Source: DUPU01 sp050952465 (GTDB lineage Bacteria > Bacillota > Dehalobacteriia > Dehalobacteriales > Dehalobacteriaceae). From it: 64,000 bases of DNA. Shown here in pieces: positions 17,322 through 26,329 of the stretch (its first letter is position 1; each line of letters starts with the position of its first letter). The stretch spans positions 186,001-250,000 of the forward strand of contig JBMNKZ010000007.1 in assembly GCA_050952465.1 (NCBI GenBank), in the 5' to 3' direction. Made by a program: the position numbers and the translations under genes. The notes beneath the pieces are model-generated. The model did no database searches. It was not told the DNA's origin and was given only the letters and a program-made list of their open reading frames with translations.

Positions 17322-18647
17322 CTATATACGGACAATTTTTTCTTTTCCGGAAACTACTTTTTCCGTAGCATTACGGGTATCCACCACTAACGTCGCCTGA
17401 TTTACCAACATATTATAATCAATTCCCGTATGATCAGTAATTATTAAAATACAATCTGCATCCTTTATTTCTGACTCCGTTAAAGAGACACTTTTAAGGA
17501 GTCTCCCTCCGGCGAGTGTAACTTGGGGAACATAGGGATCATAATATTTTATTATAGCTTCAGCCTGAAGAAGCTTTTCCATGATTATTAAGGCCGGCGA
17601 TTCTCTGGTGTCTCCAATATCCCTTTTATAGGCCACACCTACCACAAGGATCTTCGCGTCCTTCAAACTTTTTCTCCCCTTATTCAGGGCACTCCCCACT
17701 TTGTTAACTACGTGTTGAATCACCTGACTGTTTATTCTCCCCGCCCAATCAATGAAACCTAAATGAAAGTCATATTCCTTCGATTTCCAAGAAAGATAAA
17801 AAGGATCCACAGAAATGCAGTGTCCTCCGATCCCCGGACCGGGATAAAAGGTCTGGATGCCAAAAGGCTTAGTAGCAGCTGCTTCTATTACTTCCCAAAT
17901 ATCAATTCCCGCTTTATCGCAAAAGAGCATTAATTCATTCACCAGGGAAATATTAACCGCCCGATAGGTATTTTCCAAGATCTTGGTCATTTCCGCTACC
18001 CGGGGAGAAGATACCGGTTTTACCTCATTGATGACCTGACTGTAAAAAGTGCAAGCCACCTTTAAACATTCTTTTGTCACGCCTCCCACTACCTTTGGAG
18101 TATTCCGAGTATAAAACTTCTTATTTCCCGGATCCAGCCGTTCCGGAGCAAAGGCGATAAACACATCCTCACCCGGAATTAGCCCCTTGTTGCTTAAAGG
18201 TTCGGCAATCAGTTCCTCTGTTGTACCGGGATAACTGGTGCTTTCTAAGGTAATGAGCTGCCCCTTACGATGATATTTAGAAATCTCGGCTACCGCATCT
18301 TTAATATAAGTTACATCAGGCTCTTTTCTAATATTTAAAGGGGTAGGGACACAAATAACAATGATATCAGCATCTTTTAAATAACTAAAGTCCCCTGTGG
18401 CCTGAAGTTTTCCGGCATTTACAACTAACTTTAGTTCTTCGTCGGTAACATCAATCAGATAAGTTTGGCCTAGATTAATCTTTGTGACTTTTTCCGCATC
18501 CAGGTCAATTCCCGTCACATGAAATCCGGCCTTTGCTCCTTCTAAGGCAAAAGGCAGTCCCACATAACCTAAGCCCATGACCGCTACCTTTGCGCTGCGG
18601 TCATTAATTTTTTTTTGTAATAAATCTGCATAATTTAAGATGTCCAT
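17322..18647 (-). CDS. wbpA: UDP-N-acetylglucosamine 6-dehydrogenase (WbpA-type)
   Basis: A 441-residue nucleotide-sugar dehydrogenase that oxidises the C6 hydroxyl of a UDP-sugar to a carboxylate using two NAD. Marks: the Rossmann start VAVMGLGYVGLPFALEGAKAG, VPTPLN, ESTSYPGTTEE, and the catalytic cysteine in PGPGIGGHCISVDPFYL. The IGGHCIxVDP form and length match the UDP-GlcNAc/ManNAc dehydrogenase branch (WbpA, WecC) rather than UDP-glucose dehydrogenase. WbpB and WbpE homologues in the same cluster make the WbpA assignment the better one. The ribosome site GAGGAG is well placed. Confidence 0.85.
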   Translation of the reverse strand: MDILNYADLLQKKINDRSAKVAVMGLGYVGLPFALEGAKAGFHVTGIDLDAEKVTKINLGQTYLIDVTDEELKLVVNAGKLQATGDFSYLKDADIIVICVPTPLNIRKEPDVTYIKDAVAEISKYHRKGQLITLESTSYPGTTEELIAEPLSNKGLIPGEDVFIAFAPERLDPGNKKFYTRNTPKVVGGVTKECLKVACTFYSQVINEVKPVSSPRVAEMTKILENTYRAVNISLVNELMLFCDKAGIDIWEVIEAAATKPFGIQTFYPGPGIGGHCISVDPFYLSWKSKEYDFHLGFIDWAGRINSQVIQHVVNKVGSALNKGRKSLKDAKILVVGVAYKRDIGDTRESPALIIMEKLLQAEAIIKYYDPYVPQVTLAGGRLLKSVSLTESEIKDADCILIITDHTGIDYNMLVNQATLVVDTRNATEKVVSGKEKIVRI

Positions 18648-18665
18648 AAATTAAAAACTCCTCTT

Positions 18666-20078
18666 TCAATTAACATATGGGAAGTTCCAAAGTAGATTTT
18701 TAATTAACTTGATGGTTTCCTCCCCATTTTGAGGTACATGGGAGAGGATTTCTTTTAACCGACTGATAAGCTCTACATCTATACTCTCTCGGGGAACCAT
18801 CACCATTTTATTTAATTTTTGAGCTTTAGAACTTTCTTCTTCCGTCAATAATTCTTCACCCAGTTTTTCTCCGGGCCGAACACCGACAATTTTAATTTCA
18901 ATATCCTGCCCCGGTTCCAGTCCGGCCAGATAGATTAAATCCCGGGCTAACTCCATAATTTTAATGGGTTTCCCCATATCCAGAACAAAAATTTCCCCCC
19001 CTGCCGCTTTGACCCCCGCCTGAATCACCAATTGCACTGCTTCTGGAATCGTCATCATAAACCTTTCCATGTCCGGATGGGTAATTGTCACCGGTCCCCC
19101 TCTGGCTATCTGCTTCTTAAAACGGGGAACTACACTTCCCCTACTCCCTAAAACATTGCCAAAACGCACTACTACAAATTTTGTTTTTCCTAATTCGTTC
19201 ATCCAGCGCACCAATAATTCTCCGATCTTTTTGGTTCCACCTAAGACGTTGGTGGGATTTACCGCCTTATCTGTGGAAATGAAAACAAAAGTCTCACTGT
19301 TTGCAACTAATGCTGCTTCGGCTACATTTTTTGTGCCTAATACATTGTTTTTCCAGGCTTCTTCTGGCTGCAGTTCCATAAAGGGGACGTGTTTATGGGC
19401 TGCGGTATGAAACACTACCTGAGGAGCGAATCTTAGAAAAATCTGCTTCATTTTTCCTTGGTCTTGAATATCCCCAATCACCGGTTCTAATCTGAGCTTC
19501 GGAAATGTATCTTTTAATTCGCTGAAAATATCAAAAATGCTATTTTCCCCATGACCTAAAAGAATCAGTCTTTTCGGTTCATAGCCGGCAATTTGCCGGC
19601 AAATTTCACTGCCGATGGAGCCTCCTGCCCCTGTTACCAAAACTATTTTCCCTTGTAAAAAACTCTTGGCAGACTCCATCTCGATTTCCACCGTTTCCCG
19701 GTGTAGTAAATCTTCAAACTCAAGCTTCCTGATTTCATCTACCGACCAGTCACCGGATAGTATCTTTTTGATCCCGGGGATAATTTTCACCCGTACCCCA
19801 GCCCCTTGACAGATCGTCATAATCTCCCGAATTACCCGGGGAGAAGCGGAGGGTATGGCAATAATCACTTCATCAATAGAATATTTTTTAACCAGTTCTG
19901 GGATCTCGTCTCTGGTTCCCAACACCGGAATATTATAAACTTTGTCGCCTTGCCTGCTTAAATCATCATCAACAAAGGCTACCGGTTGATAATCTCCCTC
20001 ATTCTCGTTTATCGACCGGGCAATATGTGCCCCAGCTTCCCCGGCTCCTACGATGATTACTTTCGATTTTTTTTTCAT
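18666..20078 (-). CDS. UDP-N-acetylglucosamine 4,6-dehydratase domain protein (PglF/WbpM/CapD-like, without membrane domain)
   Basis: A 470-residue protein with two parts. An N-terminal nucleotide-binding domain (KVIIVGAGEAGAHIAR, DDDLSRQGDKVYNIPVLGT) is followed from about residue 140 by a dehydratase domain (GKIVLVTGAGGSIGSEICRQI, VFHTAAHKHVPFME, ISTDKAVNPTNVLGGTKKIGE). PglF, WbpM and CapD proteins normally have four N-terminal membrane helices and about 600 residues. These are absent here, so the protein is predicted to be soluble. It would convert UDP-GlcNAc to the 4-keto-6-deoxy sugar. The start at 20078 is preferred because GAGAGG is seven bases away; the ATG at 20084 sits on top of that site. 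Confidence 0.84.
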   Translation of the reverse strand: MKKKSKVIIVGAGEAGAHIARSINENEGDYQPVAFVDDDLSRQGDKVYNIPVLGTRDEIPELVKKYSIDEVIIAIPSASPRVIREIMTICQGAGVRVKIIPGIKKILSGDWSVDEIRKLEFEDLLHRETVEIEMESAKSFLQGKIVLVTGAGGSIGSEICRQIAGYEPKRLILLGHGENSIFDIFSELKDTFPKLRLEPVIGDIQDQGKMKQIFLRFAPQVVFHTAAHKHVPFMELQPEEAWKNNVLGTKNVAEAALVANSETFVFISTDKAVNPTNVLGGTKKIGELLVRWMNELGKTKFVVVRFGNVLGSRGSVVPRFKKQIARGGPVTITHPDMERFMMTIPEAVQLVIQAGVKAAGGEIFVLDMGKPIKIMELARDLIYLAGLEPGQDIEIKIVGVRPGEKLGEELLTEEESSKAQKLNKMVMVPRESIDVELISRLKEILSHVPQNGEETIKLIKNLLWNFPYVN

Positions 20079-20196
20079 AGGCATCCTCTCAATCAGCTAT
20101 CTTTTCCCCTTAAATAGCCCAACTAAATGTCCTTAATTAATCAGGCCAAGCCTAAATCTCTTCTATTTATTTTATGTCCAAGTAGTTAAAGCGTGA

Positions 20197-21381
20197 TTAA
20201 CGATGAGAATAATATATCTTTGTCAATTCTTCCGCAACCCGGGCCCAGGTAAATTTCTTTAGCACCTTGTTTTGTGCTTCCTTCCCTATTTGGATCCGCA
20301 TCTTTTCATCCTGCAATAAGGCCTTGATCATATTTTTTAGTTTTTCGGCATCTTGAGGAGGGACTAAAAAACCGTCGACACCTGGGCTGACAATGTCTTC
20401 TATCCCTTCTCCTTGACATCCGATCACCGGTTTCCCTTGGGCCATGGCCTCTAAATAAACCACCCCAAAAGCCTCATTCCAGCTGGGGAGAACAAAGATA
20501 TCCGCTAAAGCCATGTATTTCGCCACATCCTCCGGAGATTTTCGTCCCAAAAAATATACCTTGTCCCCTAAACCAAAATCCTCAGCCAGTTTCCTTAAGT
20601 ACCCTTCTTCTAAGCCGTCCCCCACAATTAAGTAAATTAATTGGGGATATTCTTTCACTAAGTCTTTCATGGCTTCTAATACATAACGATGGCCTTTCCT
20701 GGGGATGAGGTAACCCACTGACAAAAGAATCTGCTTACCCTGATACTGGGCTTTTAATTCATTTATTCCGTCTCCTGCCTCAGCCCGTAAAATACCGTTG
20801 GGAACAACTTGAATTTTTTTCTCATCCACCAAGGCTGTCATTTCCTTCTTCAGCTTAGAACTCACCGCCACGATGTGATCGGCCTCTGCCAAAGCTTTTA
20901 TGACCGCATTGCGACACCCTTTCCCCATTTTTACATTAGAAAAAATGTCCTGCCCGTGTATCGTTAAAACAATCGGGCAAGCAAACTCTTTCTTCATCAA
21001 CCCAGCGGCAAAACCGTCCGGTAATGCCGTATGGGCATGAATGATCTCAAAGGGAAAACGAGGATACAGACGTCGGATTAATGGGCTAATGCCTAAGTAG
21101 CAGCTTTGCCCGATATATTGATAAAGGATTTTTCTCGGCAAAACCGGGTAACGAGGATAAAAAACCCGCACCCCTTCTCGTTTCTCCGTGAAAGGAATCC
21201 TGCCATAATTCTTCCACTTTTCCCCCGCCCACCAAATCAATTTTCCTGACCAGGGGACAGGTGAGATTACTGTTACTTCATGCCCTAAATTAATTAATTC
21301 CCGCACCTGATGTGCTACAAAAATTCCATAAACATTATTCATTGCATTCGGAAACATATGAGATATAACCAGTATCTTCAT
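20197..21381 (-). CDS. Glycosyltransferase family 4
   Basis: A 394-residue GT-B enzyme. It opens MKILVISHMFPNAMNNVYGIFVAHQ, with IIHAHTALPDGFAAGLM in the N-terminal half. The C-terminal donor site includes ILLSVGYLIPRKGHRYVLEAM and LPSWNEAFGVVYLEAMAQGKPVIG, with the E-x7-E motif of retaining GT4 enzymes. I chose the start at 21381 because GGAAAGGA lies about ten bases upstream; an ATG 27 bases earlier lacks a good site. It is the second gene of the run that begins with the adjacent glycosyltransferase. Sugar specificity is unknown. Confidence 0.87.
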   Translation of the reverse strand: MKILVISHMFPNAMNNVYGIFVAHQVRELINLGHEVTVISPVPWSGKLIWWAGEKWKNYGRIPFTEKREGVRVFYPRYPVLPRKILYQYIGQSCYLGISPLIRRLYPRFPFEIIHAHTALPDGFAAGLMKKEFACPIVLTIHGQDIFSNVKMGKGCRNAVIKALAEADHIVAVSSKLKKEMTALVDEKKIQVVPNGILRAEAGDGINELKAQYQGKQILLSVGYLIPRKGHRYVLEAMKDLVKEYPQLIYLIVGDGLEEGYLRKLAEDFGLGDKVYFLGRKSPEDVAKYMALADIFVLPSWNEAFGVVYLEAMAQGKPVIGCQGEGIEDIVSPGVDGFLVPPQDAEKLKNMIKALLQDEKMRIQIGKEAQNKVLKKFTWARVAEELTKIYYSHR

Positions 21382-21417
21382 GGTCTTCAGTCCTTTCCCA
21401 AAGCACATAATCCATTC

Positions 21418-22614
21418 TTACCCACCTGAAATTTTTTGATAAAAGTCCCATATTATCTGCTCCTGGGTCTCCCAGTGATAATGGGAATTAAATTTCTGCC
21501 AGCCGTTTCTGCCTAATCGACAGCGCAAACACTGCTCATTAATCAGCAGGGATATTTTTCTGCTGATTTCCACAGGATCTAAAGGATTGGCTGTTAACCC
21601 ACATTGATGGCCTAAAACTAACACCTTCCACAAGGGAAAGTCTGACGCGAGCACCGGTATCCCTGTCGCCATATATTCAAATATTTTTGTGGCGAAGGAA
21701 GTAACATAATTCTCCTCCGGATGGAGCAATGCCAACCCCACATCTGCTTGCTGATATAAATTTCTCATCTCATGAAAGGGGATTTTTCCCGTAATGGTGA
21801 TATGTTCCGATATATCTAAATTGCGCATCAGTTCCTCCATTTCCCGCCTTAAATCCGCGCTAAACCAAGATCCAGCCAAAAACAAATGAAAATCCAAGCC
21901 CTCATGATGCACAATTCCAAAACTTTTAATGATTTCTTCGATTCCTCTGGTTTTACTGATCACTCCGGCGTAAACAAATCTTACCGGGTCATTTTTTCTG
22001 TCCGCACTGATACACGAGAATTCTCCGGAGAATTCCCTTTGCCTCTCCATCTTTTCCCCCATAGCTTTTGGAGGATAGTTAACTACCGACTGAATTAATG
22101 TGGGTAGAGAGTGAAATCTCTCCAGGTAGGAAAATTCCGCTAAAATAATCCCATCAAAGAAGCGGGATGCTTTTCTTTCCCCAATATCCAATATCCAAGC
22201 CAAACTTTTTCGCATAAATTTGGGAATCCAGGGTTTGGTCATGATACTGGCTGGTAAATTTTCGTGCACATCGTAAATCACTTTTTTACTGGTTAGTAAT
22301 TTTAATACTATTGCAACGGGAATTAGCTCCGGATCATGAAAATGAATGTACCGGGCCGGACTAATTAAGGCCCGAAACAATAATCTGATCCAGTTTAAGA
22401 AACGCAAATACCGTTTCTGATATCTCGGCAAGCCAAAAACCTTCACCTCGTTTTCCTCCCTTAGCTTAAAATCGGCGGGAGCATGTACTTCCACCTGGTA
22501 TCTTTTGCTTAAGGAAAGAGCCTCTTTATAAAAAATCCGTGGATCATTCCAGGGATGGACAGAGGTCATGATCAAGATAATTTGTCTTGCTTCTACCAAA
22601 GTTTCAATCGTCAT
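21418..22614 (-). CDS. Glycosyltransferase (GT-B fold, family 4-like)
   Basis: A 398-residue protein. The first half has IILIMTSVHPWNDPRIFYKEALSL, YIHFHDPELIPVAIVLKLL and KVIYDVHENLPASI, a pattern common to capsule and O-antigen transferases. The second half has VYAGVISKTRGIEEII and EYMATGIPVLASDFPLWK, which is the nucleotide-sugar site. It is the first gene of the minus-strand run, divergent from the DegT aminotransferase at 22711 with only 96 bases between them, so both promoters must lie in that gap. Substrates cannot be assigned. Confidence 0.84.
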   Translation of the reverse strand: MTIETLVEARQIILIMTSVHPWNDPRIFYKEALSLSKRYQVEVHAPADFKLREENEVKVFGLPRYQKRYLRFLNWIRLLFRALISPARYIHFHDPELIPVAIVLKLLTSKKVIYDVHENLPASIMTKPWIPKFMRKSLAWILDIGERKASRFFDGIILAEFSYLERFHSLPTLIQSVVNYPPKAMGEKMERQREFSGEFSCISADRKNDPVRFVYAGVISKTRGIEEIIKSFGIVHHEGLDFHLFLAGSWFSADLRREMEELMRNLDISEHITITGKIPFHEMRNLYQQADVGLALLHPEENYVTSFATKIFEYMATGIPVLASDFPLWKVLVLGHQCGLTANPLDPVEISRKISLLINEQCLRCRLGRNGWQKFNSHYHWETQEQIIWDFYQKISGG

Positions 22615-22710
22615 GGTTTCACACCCTTAAAAGCCTTAATCATACAATAAGTAAGCATTAAAAAGAAATTATAAAAAGAAATTAAACATTAAACAGGAGG
22701 TCATCTATAA

Positions 22711-23820
22711 ATGAAAGTACATCTTTCCCGTCCTGATATTACCAAAGAAGAGATTGAAGCCGTAGAGGAAGTGCTCCTTTCCCAGATCTTAAGCCTGGGA
22801 GAAAAGACCCCCGCTTTTGAACAGGAATTTTGCCGTTATCTTGGTACTAAACATGCCGTCGCTGTTAACAGCGGAACGGCCGGTCTTCATTTACTGGTGC
22901 GCGCTTTAAATATTTCCCCGGGGGATGAAGTAATCACCACACCCTTTAGCTTCGTCGCCTCCAGCAATTGCTTAATATACGAGGGGGCTCGCCCAGTTTT
23001 TGTTGACATTGATCCCCTTACTATGAATATAGATCCTAATCAAATCGAGGCAAAAATCACACCCCGCACCAAAGCCCTGCTCCCCGTGCATGTTTTTGGG
23101 CTTCCGGCGGATATGCCGGCGATTACCAGTTTGGCCAAGTTCTATGATCTAAAAGTAATCGAAGATGCCTGTGAATCCCTGGGCTCAGAAATCGATGAAA
23201 AAAAAGCCGGTACCTTTGGTGATGGCGCAGTCTTCGCCTTTTATCCCAACAAACAAATTACCACGGGAGAAGGGGGAATGATTGTGACCAACGACTCAGA
23301 AATCAGTGAACTTTGTTCGAGTATGAGGAACCAAGGTAGAGGGGGAAATTCCGCCTGGCTTAGTCATGAAAGATTAGGTTTTAATTATCGCATGACTGAG
23401 CTTAGTGCCGCCTTAGGTTTAGTACAAATGAAGCGGATTAAGGAAATACTAAAGAAAAGATCATTAGTTGCTGCCATGTATCATGAAAGGCTCAAAGAAA
23501 TTCCTCAGTTAATTGTTCCTGCGGAACTTAAAAATACCACAGTCAGCTGGTTTGTCTATGTGGTAAGATTTCTCCCCGAGATAGACCGTGATCGGATCAT
23601 GATGTACCTGCTTAATCATGGTATTGGTTGCCGACCTTATTTCCCCGCCATCCATTTACAGCCTTTTTATCAGAAAATGTATGGTTATCAAAAAGGAGAT
23701 TTTCCCATCACGGAGAGTATCGCTAATTCCACCCTGGCCTTGCCTTTTTATAATAATCTTCAAGAAACCGAAATTGATTATGTGGTAGAAATACTACAGG
23801 ATGCCTTAAGGAAGTCCTGA
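22711..23820 (+). CDS. DegT/DnrJ/EryC1-family sugar aminotransferase
   Basis: A 369-residue PLP enzyme that would transaminate a keto-sugar nucleotide. Marks: VNSGTAGLHLLVRAL, TTPFSFVASSNCLIYEGARPVFVDID, VIEDACESLG, and the PLP lysine in FAFYPNKQITTGEGGM, followed by RNQGR and LGFNYRMTELSAALG. The start has a strong AGGAGG. It is the only plus-strand gene of the polysaccharide region and faces the second aminotransferase. The Wbp pathway needs only one aminotransferase, so this one may act on the 4-keto product of the PglF-like dehydratase, giving a 4-amino sugar. That pairing is an inference. Confidence 0.88.
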   Translation: MKVHLSRPDITKEEIEAVEEVLLSQILSLGEKTPAFEQEFCRYLGTKHAVAVNSGTAGLHLLVRALNISPGDEVITTPFSFVASSNCLIYEGARPVFVDIDPLTMNIDPNQIEAKITPRTKALLPVHVFGLPADMPAITSLAKFYDLKVIEDACESLGSEIDEKKAGTFGDGAVFAFYPNKQITTGEGGMIVTNDSEISELCSSMRNQGRGGNSAWLSHERLGFNYRMTELSAALGLVQMKRIKEILKKRSLVAAMYHERLKEIPQLIVPAELKNTTVSWFVYVVRFLPEIDRDRIMMYLLNHGIGCRPYFPAIHLQPFYQKMYGYQKGDFPITESIANSTLALPFYNNLQETEIDYVVEILQDALRKS

Positions 23821-23826
23821 CTCTTT

Positions 23827-23883
23827 TGTCATCCTGGGCTTAACGAAGAATCCAGTTCCATCGGCTCCTCCTTCAGGATGACA
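23827..23883. repeat. TGTCATCCTG inverted repeat element, copy 1
   Basis: TGTCATCCTG (23827-23836) and CAGGATGACA (23874-23883) flank a 37-base centre, between the convergent aminotransferase genes. Related GTCATCC fragments occur at 42178 and 62398. Confidence 0.6.
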
Positions 23884-23923
23884 CTGGAGAATCAGTATAT
23901 TTCATAATAAATCACACAGCACA

Positions 23924-25024
23924 TTAGCAATTAAAGTAAGATTTTATGACTCCGCATACTGTTTTTATATCTTCTGCTTTTAGTTCCGGATATAGGGGAA
24001 GGGCCAGTGTCTCCCGAGAGGCACGTTCTGTTTCCGGGAGGTCTCCTTCCCGGTATCCTAAATGGAGATAAACATTTTGTAAGTGCAAAGGAAGGGGATA
24101 ATAGATGCCACATCCGATACCTTCTTGAGTCAACCTTTCTTTAAGCCGATCCCTTTCCTTGCTCCGCACAATGAAGAGATGATAAATATGGAAGTTCCAG
24201 GCTTCTTCAAAAGGAAGGATCAGTCCGGAATCTCCAAGTAGTGATTTATATAAGGCCACTTTTTCCCGGCGCAAATTATTCCATTGATCCAAATATTTTA
24301 GTTTTATTCTTAATATAGCAGCCTGTATTTCATCTAACCGGCTGTTCATACCTAAGATTTCATGAAAATACTTTTTTTTGCTTCCATGCACCCGTAGGAG
24401 CTTTATGGTCTCAGCCGCTTCCTCGTCATTAGTTACCACCATGCCACCATCCCCGTATGCCCCCAGATTTTTACTGGGGAAAAAACTAAAACATGCCGCA
24501 TGCCCTAAAGATCCTGCTTTTTTTCCTTTATAGGAAGCACCAATGGCTTGACAAGCATCTTCAATGACAATTAAGTTGTATTTCTTGGCTAAATCTAAAA
24601 TCTTATCCATATCTGCCATTTGACCAAAAATATGCACAGGGAGAATTACCTTGGTCTTATCTGTAATTTTTTCTTCAATTTTTTTGACATCCATGTTATA
24701 TGTTTTGGGGTCAATATCAACAAAAATAGGGGTGGCACCCAGCCAGGAGACCGCCTCAGTGGTGGCAAAGAAAGTATATGGGGTGGTAATCACCTCGTCA
24801 CCCGCCTCGACCCCGAAGGCCATGAGGGCAAGAAGTAAGGCATCTGTCCCATTCCCCACTCCAATGCCAAATTTCACTCCGCAATATTGGGCAATTTCTT
24901 CTTCTAAAGCAGCTACATTTTGCCCCAAAATATAGCTACCCCCGGCCAATACTTTTTCAAGAGATTGGTCAATCTCATTTTTAATGCTGACATATTGTTC
25001 CTTCAGGTCTAAAATTGGTATCAT
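23924..25024 (-). CDS. wbpE: UDP-2-acetamido-3-keto-uronate aminotransferase, WbpE-like (DegT family)
   Basis: A 366-residue PLP aminotransferase. It opens IPILDLKEQYVSIKNEIDQSLEKVLAGGSYILG, with GVGNGTDALLLALMAFG, TTPYTFFATTEAVSWLGA, IEDACQAIGASY and the PLP lysine in FSFFPSKNLGAYGDGGM. The LDL..QY...EID..I..VL..G.YI.G opening and the SKNLGA lysine motif are typical of the WbpE/WlbC branch. That branch adds the 3-amino group in UDP-GlcNAc(3NAc)A-type sugars. The next gene upstream is a WbpB-like oxidoreductase, which makes the 3-keto substrate. The acetyltransferase WbpD is not seen in the window. Confidence 0.82.
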   Translation of the reverse strand: MIPILDLKEQYVSIKNEIDQSLEKVLAGGSYILGQNVAALEEEIAQYCGVKFGIGVGNGTDALLLALMAFGVEAGDEVITTPYTFFATTEAVSWLGATPIFVDIDPKTYNMDVKKIEEKITDKTKVILPVHIFGQMADMDKILDLAKKYNLIVIEDACQAIGASYKGKKAGSLGHAACFSFFPSKNLGAYGDGGMVVTNDEEAAETIKLLRVHGSKKKYFHEILGMNSRLDEIQAAILRIKLKYLDQWNNLRREKVALYKSLLGDSGLILPFEEAWNFHIYHLFIVRSKERDRLKERLTQEGIGCGIYYPLPLHLQNVYLHLGYREGDLPETERASRETLALPLYPELKAEDIKTVCGVIKSYFNC

Positions 25025-25095
25025 TTTTTGTTTTCCCCCACTTAAGATTTAGATCATAGCTCTCATATGAACACTTGTTATCACCTTGCAAGCAC

Positions 25096-26097
25096 CTATG
25101 AAATTTTAATCACCTTTCCGGTACGGGCGGATTCATGAAAAGCCAGGACAATTTGTAAAGACTTTCTGCCGGCCACTCCGTCTACTGCCGGTCTGGTTCC
25201 CTCTCTGATACACCGCACCATATCTTCGATCACAGGAATATGCCCTTTTGGTTCTTCGCTACTTCTTTTTAAAATTTCTTGACCACCTTCAGCAAAGTTA
25301 CACACTAAAACCCGGTCTGACCTCGTCCCTCCGATAATTACCGTACCTTTTTCCCCAAAAATATTGATACTTTCCTCTAAGTTCCTGGGATAGATGGTAG
25401 AAGCGGCTTCTACTGTTCCTAAGGCACCGCTTTTAAATTGAATGACACCCACCGCCACATCTTCCGCATCTAAATTAATCAAGCGATTGGCAGTAAAGGC
25501 AAAAACAGATTCGGCTTCTCCCATTAACCACTGCAAAAGGTCAATATTATGAATGGCTTGGTTAATTAAGACTCCTCCCCCTAAAGAAGTTTTACCTCGC
25601 CACGGGTTCCCCTGATAATAACCCCAATTGCGGTTCCATCGTACTATCGCTGTACCGTGAGTTAATTTTCCAAAGTCCCCATCATCTACTACCTTTTTTA
25701 AAGCGGCTATCACCGGTTTATAACGATTCTGCAAAATCACACTTAAATATACCCCGGCTTTTTCTGAGGCTTCAATCATTTGATCTGCATCTTCCAAAGT
25801 CAAGGCCATGGGTTTTTCAACTAATACATGCTTTCTGGCCCGGGCAGAAGCCTTTGCCAATTCTGCGTGGAAGGCACTAGGGGCACAAATATCAATGACC
25901 TGAAGATCATCTCTCTTTAATAATTGGGAAAAGGTTTCTGCATATGGTAAATTGAATCTTTCAGAAAAATATTTTGCCTGATTTGGATTGGTGTCATATA
26001 TTGCTATTAGTTGGGCTCCGGGTACTTGTCTAATGGCATCAATATGCTTTACTGCGATACTGCCACACCCAACCAAAGCAAAACCCACTCTCTCCAT
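25096..26097 (-). CDS. wbpB: Gfo/Idh/MocA-family sugar-nucleotide oxidoreductase, WbpB-like
   Basis: A 333-residue NAD-dependent oxidoreductase. The Rossmann start is FALVGCGSIAVKHIDAIRQVPGAQL. The conserved EKP motif is in HVLVEKPMALTLEDAD, and the catalytic lysine/histidine region includes GVLINQAIHNIDLLQWL. Gfo/Idh proteins have varied substrates. Next to a WbpE-like aminotransferase and with WbpA in the cluster, the best reading is oxidation of the C3 hydroxyl of UDP-GlcNAcA. The start has GGGGAG nine bases upstream. It is the first gene of the two-gene run with the aminotransferase (71-base gap). Confidence 0.8.
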   Translation of the reverse strand: MERVGFALVGCGSIAVKHIDAIRQVPGAQLIAIYDTNPNQAKYFSERFNLPYAETFSQLLKRDDLQVIDICAPSAFHAELAKASARARKHVLVEKPMALTLEDADQMIEASEKAGVYLSVILQNRYKPVIAALKKVVDDGDFGKLTHGTAIVRWNRNWGYYQGNPWRGKTSLGGGVLINQAIHNIDLLQWLMGEAESVFAFTANRLINLDAEDVAVGVIQFKSGALGTVEAASTIYPRNLEESINIFGEKGTVIIGGTRSDRVLVCNFAEGGQEILKRSSEEPKGHIPVIEDMVRCIREGTRPAVDGVAGRKSLQIVLAFHESARTGKVIKIS

Positions 26098-26237
26098 ATA
26101 TCAATCTCCCCAAGAATAGTACAAACCTTATACCATATAATATGGCTGAGAAAAGCATTGGTGCACAAAAAAATCAGGCCGGGATTTTCTTTAAATACTT
26201 TGATCCTTTGAATTATAGAGAATTATCGTTCATCTTA

Positions 26238-26267
26238 TTGACAAACTAAATTAAAAAAGGTTATGTT
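26238..26267 (+). promoter_or_regulatory. Candidate promoter of the hydroxyproline dehydratase gene
   Basis: -35 TTGACA (26238-26243), an 18-base spacer, and -10 TATGTT (26262-26267). A further TATAAT lies ten bases downstream but is too far from the -35 box. Confidence 0.45.
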
Positions 26268-26329
26268 AAGTATAATCCTGTTTTTAACAGAGATCATTTA
26301 TCAAAAGAAAACAAAGGAGGTCTTAAAAA

